Of a stretch of DNA of 36,729 nucleotides, positions 23,377-31,091 are shown in pieces. Each line of letters starts with the position of its first letter. The first letter of the stretch is position 1. The notes below the pieces were generated by a model that saw only the letters and a program-made list of their open reading frames with translations, did not search any database and was not told the DNA's origin. This stretch comes from an uncultured Lachnospiraceae bacterium (GTDB taxonomy: Bacteria > Bacillota > Clostridia > Lachnospirales > Lachnospiraceae): positions 1-36,729 of the forward strand of contig CAJTUC010000036.1 of assembly GCA_910579395.1 (NCBI GenBank). The letters run 5' to 3'. Made by a program: the position numbers and the translations under genes.

Positions 23377-25653
23377 ATGACAGCAGAAAAAATCAAGAAG
23401 CTGGTAGCGCAGATGACTTTGGAGGAAAAGGCGGCTATGTGTTCCGGTGCGGATTTTTGGCATACGGAAGCCGTGGCAAGGCTGGGAATTCCGGCCAGCA
23501 TGGTTTCAGACGGACCGCACGGTCTTAGAAAACAGGACCAGGAAGGCGACCACCTCGGCGTTAACGACAGCATCAAAGCGGTCTGTTTTCCGGCAGGATG
23601 CGGAACGGCAGCTTCTTTTAACAGGGAACTTTTGACACAGATGGGAGAGGTTCTCGGTAATGAATGTCAGGCAGAAGGTGTCAGCGTTATTTTGGGGCCT
23701 GCGGTGAACATTAAGCGTTCTCCGTTGTGCGGCCGAAATTTTGAGTATTATTCGGAAGACCCGCTCGTTGCGTCGGAAATGGCTGGAGCCCTGATCAAAG
23801 GCGTACAAAGTAAGAACGTGGGTACAAGCATCAAGCATTTTCTGGCGAACAATCAGGAGACAAGAAGAATGTCCGGGGACTCCCGCGTGGATGAAAGGAC
23901 TTTAAACGAAATTTACCTGGCGGCTTTTGAGGGCGCAGTGAAAAAGCAGAAGCCATGGACTGTCATGTGTTCCTATAATAAGATCAACGGTGTCTATGCG
24001 GCGGAAAACCGTAAATATCTGACTGATACCCTGCGCGAACAGTGGGGATTTGACGGATATGTGATGAGCGACTGGGGCGCTGTCAATAACAGAGTGGAAG
24101 ACTTAAAGGCAGGCCTCGATTTGGAAATGCCGAGTTCGCTCGGTGCGAATGATAAACTTATCGTCGGTGCGGTACAGAGCGGCAATTTGAAAGAGTGCGT
24201 TGTGAATGCCGCGGTGGAGCGTATTTTGAATATTGTGTTCCGCTATGAAGAGAATCGGGACAAAAATGCTGTCTGGGATAAAGATAAAGACCATGAGATG
24301 GCAAGAAAAGTGGCAGAGGAGACAATCGTTCTGCTGAAAAACGAAAGTGTTCTTCCTCTGAATGAAAAGGATGATATCGCTTTTATCGGTAAGTATGCGA
24401 AGCAGCCGAGGTATCAGGGCGGCGGAAGTTCCCATATCAACAGTCATAAGATAACTTCCGCAATGGATGCGGCAGAGGGAATGTCCAATATCGTATATGC
24501 GCAGGGCTATCGCGATGATGTGGACGAGACGGATACAAAGCTGTTAGAGGAAGCAGTAGAAGCGGCTAAGAAGGCAAAGGCTGCAGTCATTTTTGCGGGA
24601 CTGCCTGATGCATTTGAGTCGGAGGGTTTTGACAGACAGCATATGCGTATGCCGAACTGCCAGAATGAATTAATTGAAAAAGTAGCGGCGGTGCAGCCGA
24701 ATACGGTCGTTGTACTGCATAACGGTTCCCCGGTGGAAATGCCCTGGGCAGATCGGGTAAAAGGCATTGTAGAAGCCTATCTGGGCGGTCAGGCAGTAGG
24801 CGGCGCGGTATGTGATATTCTGTTTGGTAAAGTCAATCCGAGCGCGAAGCTTCCCGAGACTTTCCCAATCAGACTGGAAGATAACCCGTCCTACCTCTCC
24901 TATTTTGGCGAGGGTGATATGGTGGAATACCGGGAAGGTATTTTCGTAGGATACCGCTATTATGATAAGAAAAAGATGGATGTTCTTTTCCCGTTCGGTT
25001 ACGGGTTGTCCTATACGACTTTCGAATATGCCAATCTGACGGTCGATAAGGAAAATATGAAGGATACGGATACGCTGACCGTTAAGGTAGATGTGACCAA
25101 TACGGGCAGTATGACCGGAAAAGAAGTGGTACAGCTCTATGTTGCGGATAAGGAAAGCACGGTCATCCGTCCGGTAAAAGAACTGCGCGATTTTGCAAAA
25201 GTGGAACTGGCGCCGGGAGAAACGAAGACCGTTACCTTTACATTGGATAAAAGGGCATTTGCTTATTATAGTGTCAGGATTCACGACTGGCATGTTGAGA
25301 CGGGCGAATTCGATATTCTGATCGGCAAATCCTCCAGAGATATCGTTCTTGGCAAGACAGTTACCGTAGAATCCACCGTAAAACTGCCTTTTGTCTATAC
25401 GACGGATACGACAATGGGCGATGTGATGGCGGATCCGAAGGCATGGGAAATCGTTAAACCGCTGGTAGAAAAGGGAATTTTTGGCAGTGAGAAGAAAGAG
25501 GAAGACGGCGATGCTGCGGCGGAGGCAATTTCCGATGAGATGAATGCGGCGATGGTGAAGTATATGCCGCTCCGCGGACCGGTCAGCTTTGGCGGCAACG
25601 TATCCATGCGGGATATCCAGAAACTTGTCGATAAATTGAACTCTCTGGAATAA
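23377..25653 (+). CDS. GH3 beta-glucosidase
   Basis: 758 residues without a signal peptide, so probably cytoplasmic. The GH3 N domain has MVSDGPHGLR, GPAVNIKRSPLCGRNFEYYSEDP, KHFLANNQE and the nucleophile Asp232 in VMSDWGA. The GH3 C domain contains ESEGFDR, with Glu416 the likely acid/base, and ends in a fibronectin III-like domain from about residue 560 (VTNTGSMTGKEVVQLYV). About 90 extra residues at the C-terminus are less conserved. It should cleave non-reducing glucosides from cellobiose or cello-oligosaccharides, fitting with the GH5 cellulase of this window. AAGGAGG lies 11 bp before ATG 23377. The exact sugar is unknown. Confidence 0.95.
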   Translation: MTAEKIKKLVAQMTLEEKAAMCSGADFWHTEAVARLGIPASMVSDGPHGLRKQDQEGDHLGVNDSIKAVCFPAGCGTAASFNRELLTQMGEVLGNECQAEGVSVILGPAVNIKRSPLCGRNFEYYSEDPLVASEMAGALIKGVQSKNVGTSIKHFLANNQETRRMSGDSRVDERTLNEIYLAAFEGAVKKQKPWTVMCSYNKINGVYAAENRKYLTDTLREQWGFDGYVMSDWGAVNNRVEDLKAGLDLEMPSSLGANDKLIVGAVQSGNLKECVVNAAVERILNIVFRYEENRDKNAVWDKDKDHEMARKVAEETIVLLKNESVLPLNEKDDIAFIGKYAKQPRYQGGGSSHINSHKITSAMDAAEGMSNIVYAQGYRDDVDETDTKLLEEAVEAAKKAKAAVIFAGLPDAFESEGFDRQHMRMPNCQNELIEKVAAVQPNTVVVLHNGSPVEMPWADRVKGIVEAYLGGQAVGGAVCDILFGKVNPSAKLPETFPIRLEDNPSYLSYFGEGDMVEYREGIFVGYRYYDKKKMDVLFPFGYGLSYTTFEYANLTVDKENMKDTDTLTVKVDVTNTGSMTGKEVVQLYVADKESTVIRPVKELRDFAKVELAPGETKTVTFTLDKRAFAYYSVRIHDWHVETGEFDILIGKSSRDIVLGKTVTVESTVKLPFVYTTDTTMGDVMADPKAWEIVKPLVEKGIFGSEKKEEDGDAAAEAISDEMNAAMVKYMPLRGPVSFGGNVSMRDIQKLVDKLNSLE

Positions 25654-25673
25654 ATACAGAGGATAAAAACGAT

Positions 25674-25711
25674 AAAAATCCCTTCCGGGGCAGAATGCGG
25701 AAGGGATTTTT
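25674..25711 (+). terminator. Intrinsic terminator after the beta-glucosidase
   Basis: AAAAATCCCTTCC and GGAAGGGATTTTT (25674-25686 with 25699-25711): 13 bp stem ending in a T run. The A run on the other side makes it symmetrical. A classic strong terminator. Confidence 0.9.
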
Positions 25712-25743
25712 ACCTTATAGGAAATTATAAGAAAGCTTTTCTC

Positions 25744-25774
25744 TTGACCGTACTGTTACTGTACGGTTTATAAT
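25744..25774 (+). promoter_or_regulatory. MerR-type promoter/operator of the cardiolipin synthase gene
   Basis: TTGACC (25744-25749), a 19 bp spacer, then TATAAT (25769-25774). The spacer contains the dyad CCGTAC-7-GTACGG (25748-25766) beginning at the last two bases of the -35. The overlong spacer with a dyad in that register is the established layout of MerR-family promoters, where the bound regulator untwists the DNA (compare CueR and SoxR targets). No merR gene is adjacent. Geometry is seen; the regulator is inferred. Confidence 0.7.
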
Positions 25775-25806
25775 AAAGACAAGATTTTACAAAGGAGATG
25801 TTGATT

Positions 25807-27384
25807 GTGCCAACGGACTATAAAGATAAAGGACTCAATCTCTTGCGGAGAGGCCAGAAGGGTATTATTCATGCCATATTCAGCCGCTTTGGACTGGTTC
25901 TGCTGATGCTTGTGGTGCAGGTTTTAATCTTGTTTAGTATTCTTCAGTGGTTTGGGGAGTTTCTGCCTCATATTTGGAGCGGAACGGTGCTGTTTACATT
26001 TGTTATGGTGATTTATCTTCTGAACAGTAAGCTCGACCCGACGGCGAAGATTACCTGGCTGATTGTCATTATGCTTCTGCCCGTATTCGGTGTACTTTTG
26101 TTTGCGTATACGCAGAGTGAGATTGGGCACAGGGCGCTGAAAATGCGCATCGACCAGATTATTGAGAATACGAAAGAGAGCATTCCGCAGTCGCCGGAAG
26201 TCATGCAGAAGTTTTCCGAAGAGAACAGAGGCGCTGCAGCGCTGGTGCATTATATGCAGAGAAGCGGCTGTCATCCGGTCTATGAAAAAACAGCCGTCAC
26301 TTATTTCCCGGTGGGAGAAAAGAAGTTTGAGGAGATGCTGAAACAGCTGGAAGCGGCGGAACACTTTATCTTTATGGAATATTTTATTGTGGATGAGGGT
26401 CTCATGTGGGGGAATATTCTGGAGATACTCGCCAGAAAAGCGGCCGAGGGCGTGGAGGTCCGCGTCATGTATGACGGAACCTGCGAGTTTGCCCTGCTGC
26501 CCCGTGATTATCCGAAGCGCCTGAAAGCTTTGGGGATAAAGTGCAAAGTCTTTTCCCCAGTGGCGCCTTTTATTTCTACACATTATAATTACAGAGACCA
26601 CAGAAAGATTCTGGTGATCGACGGACATACGGCGTTCACCGGCGGCGTGAATCTGTCGGATGAATATATTAATGTGAAATCGAAGTTCGGCCATTGGAAG
26701 GATACAGCCGTCATGCTGAAGGGCGAGGCAGTACGGAGTTTTACGCTGATGTTCTTACAGACATGGGGAATCAGCGAAAAGGAGATTGAGCATGAGCGTT
26801 TTCTTTCTTTCCCGACAATGCCCGTAGAAACGGCAAAGGGCTATGTCATTCCTTACGGCGACCGGCCGTTGGACGATGATAAACTCGGCGAGCGTGTCTA
26901 TATGGATATTTTGAACAGGGCTCTGGAATATGTACATATTATGACACCGTATCTGATTTTGGATGGAGAAATAGAAGCGGCGCTTAAATTTGCTGCGGAA
27001 AGAGGCGTGGAAGTAGCGTTGATACTGCCTGGTATTCCGGACAAAATCGTTCCTTATTCGCTGGCTAAGACGCATTATGCGTCATTGCTGGAATCCGGGG
27101 TGAAGATTTATGAATATACGCCGGGATTCGTTCATGCGAAGGTGTGCGTCAGCGATACGTTAGAAGCGGTCGTCGGCACAATCAATCTGGATTACCGCAG
27201 TCTGTATCACCATTTTGAATGCGCCGCATATCTGTACGATACGGACTGCGTTCCGGAAATCGAAGCGGATTTCCAGGCGGCCCTTGCAAAATGCAGACAG
27301 GTCACGAAAGAAACAATACGGAAGGAAAAATGGTATCTGAAACTGCTGGGATGTTTGATGAAGGCGGTTGCACCGCTGCTGTAA
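25807..27384 (+). CDS. cls: Cardiolipin synthase (phospholipase D family)
   Basis: About 525 residues. Two N-terminal membrane segments (about 22-45 and 52-75) precede a PLDNF-like stretch (SKLDPTAKITWLIVIMLLPV) and then two phospholipase-D catalytic motifs: HRKILVIDG in the middle and HAKVCVSD near the end, both HxKx4D. It condenses two phosphatidylglycerols into cardiolipin at the membrane. Start GTG 25807 is preferred because AAAGGAG ends 9 bp before it; ATG 25798 abuts that site. The MerR-type promoter suggests induction by a stress or membrane-active compound. It is followed by an isochorismatase remnant. Confidence 0.92.
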   Translation: MPTDYKDKGLNLLRRGQKGIIHAIFSRFGLVLLMLVVQVLILFSILQWFGEFLPHIWSGTVLFTFVMVIYLLNSKLDPTAKITWLIVIMLLPVFGVLLFAYTQSEIGHRALKMRIDQIIENTKESIPQSPEVMQKFSEENRGAAALVHYMQRSGCHPVYEKTAVTYFPVGEKKFEEMLKQLEAAEHFIFMEYFIVDEGLMWGNILEILARKAAEGVEVRVMYDGTCEFALLPRDYPKRLKALGIKCKVFSPVAPFISTHYNYRDHRKILVIDGHTAFTGGVNLSDEYINVKSKFGHWKDTAVMLKGEAVRSFTLMFLQTWGISEKEIEHERFLSFPTMPVETAKGYVIPYGDRPLDDDKLGERVYMDILNRALEYVHIMTPYLILDGEIEAALKFAAERGVEVALILPGIPDKIVPYSLAKTHYASLLESGVKIYEYTPGFVHAKVCVSDTLEAVVGTINLDYRSLYHHFECAAYLYDTDCVPEIEADFQAALAKCRQVTKETIRKEKWYLKLLGCLMKAVAPLL

Positions 27385-27395
27385 GAGAGATGTCA

Positions 27396-27743
27396 TGCCG
27401 CTTGCGGCGGCACAAACAATCCGTGAGAAGATTGCGAAGGAGACTATTGCATATAACAGTGAACAGTCCTTTCAAAGATACGGGATTATTGGAGTATCTT
27501 ACCGAAAAGCAGACCAGACAGATTATTGCCGTCGGTCTGCAGACGGATTATTGTATGGATGCTGCAGTCAAATGCGGTTTTGAGCATGGCTTCCATATGA
27601 TTGTGCCGGAAGGAACAAATTCTACTTTTGATAATCAATATCTGTCTGCGGAAGTCACTTACAGGTATTACAATGAGTTCATATGGAAGGGAAGGTATGC
27701 CGACTGTATTTTGATGGAGGAACCACTCGCGTTCATATCATGA
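27396..27743 (+). pseudogene. Isochorismatase-family cysteine hydrolase, C-terminal remnant
   Basis: From about 27462 the frame encodes NSPFKDTGLLEYLTE, IIAVGLQTDYCMDAAVKCGFE with the catalytic Cys, and SYRYYNEF-like WKGRYADC, the C-terminal half of the isochorismatase/nicotinamidase fold. The N-terminal half, which supplies the catalytic Asp and Lys, is absent. Between the cls stop and this point the frame is Arg-rich and not coding-like, and another frame (MPLAAAQTIREKIAKETI) looks more protein-like, so a deletion plus frameshift is probable. It was presumably an intact gene of about 170-180 residues. The chance that the fragment works is low. Confidence 0.7.
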
Positions 27744-27916
27744 AATGACCGTTTTACAACATCTTTTTTCTTCCGCCTAAAGAATTGGAGTGCGGAAGTC
27801 GATATATACGTTAGACAGATACAGTAAAATAGGCGTTACAGGATAAAATAAATTTTATTTGGCAAAAAGGATTTTGCTATTGAAAATAGAAAACAGAAAA
27901 CAGGGAGGTTGATACA

Positions 27917-28954
27917 ATGGCGATGCAGTTGACAGGAACCAAAAATAATCTGATGGTGCATCAGAATGAAAACGCACAGGCCCGCAGAGAAGCGAGAGGA
28001 CATGTGGGCAGTCAGAAAAAGGGCATGAAGAACGGCTCCATCAATATGAATGACCTGAATGGGAAAATGGATTCCGTTTTGAAGCGCAAACAGCGTGCGC
28101 AGGCGCGTGCGATGAAAGTAGTTACCGATGCCTGGATAGGCGATAAAAAGATCCAGATGGGCATAGATGAGAGTAAGGCCAGTATTCAGGAATATCAGAA
28201 TATTGCATCAGAAGAAAGAGATGTCATCATGGGTTTTCGGGCCCAAAAAGCGGAACTCATGGAGGAGTATGGCATTGAAGAAGGCAGCGAGGAAGATGCA
28301 GCTCTGCTGGAGAAACAGCGTCAGTCGCTGGAAGACCCGAACGTTGTCTTAACGGATGCGGAAAAAGAACGTCTGGCGCAGCTTAATGAATATCAGGAGC
28401 GGGCAGGGGTCATAGATGATGAAATCCAACGCCATGAATTGGAAGTGTACAAGGCAGAAGAAGGGATTAAAGGTGAAAATGCCTCTATCCGTGCGGTCAG
28501 AATCGAAAACCTGAAACATCATGCCATGCTGGATGCACAGCAGGAAGCAGAGAAGATAAAAGAAGCGGCCGGCAAGGAAGCATTCGGTATGCTGATAGGA
28601 GAAGGACAGGAACATATCGAAGAAGAGCTGGAGAAAAAGAAAGAAGAAGCGGAGAAAAAAGCAGAAGAGAAAGAAGAGCAGGAAGAAAAGATCGAAGAAC
28701 GGAAAGAAGAGAAAGAAGAGCTTCAGGAGAAAATAGAGATCAGGCAGGAAGAGAATCAGGAAGTGGAAGAAATTAAAAAGGAGCAGCGTGAGAATGCCGG
28801 AGAGCAGGCTGATTTGATAGAAGATGCACAGATTTATTCCACCAACCAGTCAACGCTTCCTTCCAAAGTGCAGACGGAGATCAAGGCGATGCTCCAGAAA
28901 ATGAAACTTTTGGAAGAAGACATCAAGGGCGCTAAGATAGACGATGTTTTATAA
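27917..28954 (+). CDS. Long coiled-coil protein of unknown function
   Basis: 345 residues, no signal peptide or membrane segment. A polar N-terminus rich in Asn/Gln/Arg (1-55) precedes mixed helices (60-235). Residues about 236-300 are an almost pure Glu/Lys/Gln heptad coil (KKKEEAEKKAEEKEEQ, then EEKEELQEKIEIRQEE), ending in a short Leu-rich helix. This suggests an elongated cytoplasmic oligomer or a scaffold; no family is recognised. CAGGGAGG lies about 9 bp before ATG 27917. It stands alone, with 173 bases upstream that contain only AT-rich palindromes (AAATAAATTTTATTT). A half copy of the composite hairpin element starts two bases after its stop. Confidence 0.75.
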   Translation: MAMQLTGTKNNLMVHQNENAQARREARGHVGSQKKGMKNGSINMNDLNGKMDSVLKRKQRAQARAMKVVTDAWIGDKKIQMGIDESKASIQEYQNIASEERDVIMGFRAQKAELMEEYGIEEGSEEDAALLEKQRQSLEDPNVVLTDAEKERLAQLNEYQERAGVIDDEIQRHELEVYKAEEGIKGENASIRAVRIENLKHHAMLDAQQEAEKIKEAAGKEAFGMLIGEGQEHIEEELEKKKEEAEKKAEEKEEQEEKIEERKEEKEELQEKIEIRQEENQEVEEIKKEQRENAGEQADLIEDAQIYSTNQSTLPSKVQTEIKAMLQKMKLLEEDIKGAKIDDVL

Positions 28955-28956
28955 AA

Positions 28957-28973
28957 GTGTGAAAAGAACTTCT
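28957..28973 (+). repeat. Composite stem-loop element, half copy
   Basis: GTGTGAAAAGAACTTCT, two bases after the TAA of the coiled-coil gene, matches the opening strand of the elements at 18317, 19067 and 36658 (its AGAACTTCT is the 36658 variant). No AGAAGTTCT or CTTTTCACAC partner follows before the pyrG terminator, so the 3' half is lost. Confidence 0.55.
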
Positions 28974-29006
28974 ATAAGCCCAACACATGTTTAAATATTT
29001 GAAAAT

Positions 29007-29052
29007 AAAAAACGGACACGACGGCTGAAAATGCGCCGGTGTCCGTTTTTTT
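29007..29052. terminator. Bidirectional terminator between the coiled-coil gene and pyrG
   Basis: AAAAAACGGACAC (29007-29019) pairs with GTGTCCGTTTTTT (29039-29051), flanked by A and T runs. It serves the plus-strand gene and the converging pyrG. Confidence 0.88.
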
Positions 29053-29069
29053 ATGGAATTTTGCAATAT

Positions 29070-30677
29070 TTAATTCTTTTTATGTTCCAGAGAGGCGGCA
29101 ATAAAACCTCTGAACAGCGGATGCGGCCTATTCGGTCTGGATTTCAGCTCCGGGTGCGCTTGTGTTGCAACGAAGAATGGATGCTCAGGCAGTTCGCACA
29201 TTTCAACGATGCGGCCGTCCGGTGAAAGACCGGATAATTTCATGCCGTGCTCCGTTAAAACGGTGCGGTAGTCGTTATTGACTTCATAACGGTGTCTATG
29301 CCGTTCATGTATCGTCTCTTCCCCGTATAACTGGAATGCTTTTGAATTCTTGTCCAAAACGCATGGATAAGAGCCGAGGCGCAAAGTGCCGCCGATATCT
29401 TCCACGTCGTTCTGGTCAGGCATCAGCGCGATAACAGGATGTGTTGTGGAAGGATTCAGTTCGATGCTGTGGGCATCGTTATAGCCGATAACATTTCTCG
29501 CAAATTCCACAATTGACAGCTGCATGCCGAGACAGAGCCCCAGATAGGGGACTTTGTTCTCCCGCGCATAGCGGATGGCATGGAGCATTCCATCGATGCC
29601 TCTGTCACCGAAGCCGCCGGGAACAAGAATGCCGTTGACATCTCCCAACTGTTCTGCGACATTGTCCGCCGTAACGGTTTCGGAATCAATCCATTTCAGG
29701 TCAACGATGCAGCGGTTGGAAATACCGCCGTGTTTCAGGGCTTCTACAACGCTGATATAGGCGTCGTGAAGCTGCGTATATTTGCCGACAAGCGCAATCG
29801 TAATCTCGTCAGTAGGTGTTCTCAAAGATTCTACCATGGCCTTCCAATCGGTCAGGTCGGGTTCTGGACATTCCAGATTCAGACATTCACAGGCAACCTG
29901 AGCCAAGTGTTCCTTCTCCATGGCAAGAGGCGCTTCATATAAATATTCTACGTCGAGATTTTGTAATACATGGTTGTTCGGAACATTACAGAACAAAGCA
30001 ATCTTATCTTTCAATCCCTGATCTAACGGATATTCGCTGCGGCATACAATGATATCGGGCCAGATTCCCATTCCCTGTAATTCCTTGACGCTTGCCTGTG
30101 TCGGCTTGGTCTTCATTTCCTGAGAGGCTCTCAGATATGGAATCAGGGTAACATGAATCAGAATCGCGTTTTCTTTGCCGATTTCATGCTGAAACTGACG
30201 GATGGACTCCAAGAAAGGCTGGCTTTCGATATCGCCGACCGTGCCGCCGACTTCGATGATGGCAATTCTTGTCTCTTCATCCGTAAAATTCCGGTAAAAA
30301 CGGCTCTTGATCTCATTGGTGATATGCGGGATAACCTGAACGGTTCCGCCGCCGTAATCACCACGGCGCTCTTTCTGAAGAACGGACCAGTATACTTTAC
30401 CCGTTGTAACGTTGGAATTTTTATCCAGATTTTCATCGATGAACCGTTCGTAATGTCCGAGATCCAAGTCGGTTTCCGTGCCGTCCTCCGTAACAAAGAC
30501 TTCACCGTGCTGAATCGGATTCATCGTACCCGGGTCGATATTGATATAAGGGTCAAATTTCTGCATGGTCACTTTATAACCGCGTGCTTTTAACAATCTG
30601 CCTAAAGAAGCGGCAGTAATTCCTTTTCCGAGTCCGGAAACGACCCCGCCTGTTACAAATACATATTTAACAGCCAT
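29070..30677 (-). CDS. pyrG: CTP synthase
   Basis: 535 residues, normal length. It makes CTP from UTP, ATP and glutamine. The synthetase domain (1-265) opens KYVFVTGGVVSGLGKG with DPYINIDPGTMNP, DLGHYERF and GGTVGDIES. The glutaminase domain (about 290-535) has nucleophile Cys382 in GLCLGMQ and the His508/Glu510 pair in AQAHPE-like QAHPE. All catalytic residues are present. The 230-base upstream region is shared with ftsH and contains several hairpins but no clear copy of the Bacillus pyrG attenuator (C-rich/GGGC leader). The ribosome site GAGAAAGG precedes the ATG. Confidence 0.97.
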   Translation of the reverse strand: MAVKYVFVTGGVVSGLGKGITAASLGRLLKARGYKVTMQKFDPYINIDPGTMNPIQHGEVFVTEDGTETDLDLGHYERFIDENLDKNSNVTTGKVYWSVLQKERRGDYGGGTVQVIPHITNEIKSRFYRNFTDEETRIAIIEVGGTVGDIESQPFLESIRQFQHEIGKENAILIHVTLIPYLRASQEMKTKPTQASVKELQGMGIWPDIIVCRSEYPLDQGLKDKIALFCNVPNNHVLQNLDVEYLYEAPLAMEKEHLAQVACECLNLECPEPDLTDWKAMVESLRTPTDEITIALVGKYTQLHDAYISVVEALKHGGISNRCIVDLKWIDSETVTADNVAEQLGDVNGILVPGGFGDRGIDGMLHAIRYARENKVPYLGLCLGMQLSIVEFARNVIGYNDAHSIELNPSTTHPVIALMPDQNDVEDIGGTLRLGSYPCVLDKNSKAFQLYGEETIHERHRHRYEVNNDYRTVLTEHGMKLSGLSPDGRIVEMCELPEHPFFVATQAHPELKSRPNRPHPLFRGFIAASLEHKKN

Positions 30678-30717
30678 ACTGATACCTGTGCCTTTCTCTT
30701 AATCTGCGATATTTGAA

Positions 30718-30781
30718 TGCGAACATAGCTCGCTATGCGCAAGGTGCAAATTCGCAATTGAAAAATCACTGATTTTTCAAT
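30718..30781 (-). promoter_or_regulatory. Structured pyrG leader
   Basis: Two inverted repeats adjoin each other in the pyrG 5' leader. A TGCGAA/TTCGCA stem (30718-30723 with 30751-30756) encloses a CATAG-CTCG-CTATG hairpin (30724-30737). Beside it, ATTGAAAAATCA and TGATTTTTCAAT are 12 bp perfect arms around one base (30757-30781). No T run follows on the pyrG strand, so it is not a simple attenuator. CTP-responsive control is possible but not shown. Confidence 0.5.
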
Positions 30782-30838
30782 CTGTCCTCTTTTTTTATGT
30801 TGTGCGATTGATATTGTATAAAATTTCTCTAAACTACG

Positions 30839-30907
30839 AAGAATCGCTATAAGCGATTCTTTGGATTGAAGGAGACCTGCCGGGCAAATTGCCTTCAACC
30901 TATTATA
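30839..30907 (-). promoter_or_regulatory. pyrG -10 box followed by a two-stem leader element
   Basis: On the minus strand: TATAAT (30902-30907), AGG, then TTGAAGG pairing with CCTTCAA (30892-30898 with 30866-30872), then AAGAATCGC/GCGATTCTT (30839-30861). The order (-10 box, stem, AAGAAT hairpin) repeats that at the cellulase and hprK promoters. The AAGAATCGC arm is identical to the trailing hairpin of the element after xpt. The -35 box is unclear. A second -10-like TACAAT lies nearer to pyrG. Confidence 0.5.
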
Positions 30908-31004
30908 CAATGGAGATATGGAAAAAATCTACCATAAAAGTAAATTTTGTGAAAAAACTTTAGAAATCTTTAATACTTGTGTTCATAAATTCATAATTCC
31001 CTTA

Positions 31005-31033
31005 TTGATTTATAAAAAAGTGTTCCATATAAT
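31005..31033 (+). promoter_or_regulatory. Sigma-A promoter of ftsH
   Basis: TTGATT (31005-31010), 17 bp, TATAAT (31028-31033). It lies inside the upstream open extension of the ftsH frame, so that extension is probably not translated and the gene starts at 31092. The rest of 30678-31091, more than 400 bases, is the divergent regulatory region. Confidence 0.65.
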
Positions 31034-31091
31034 AAGGATAGATAAAAATATCTCGATAGATGAAAAGTTGAAAGTGAGGGCACCTCATAGC

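Noticed and set aside
30918..31091. 58-residue N-terminal extension of FtsH
   Set aside because: It contains a TTGATT-17-TATAAT promoter, has no ribosome site, and is not FtsH-like; ATG 31092 has GTGAGGG upstream.
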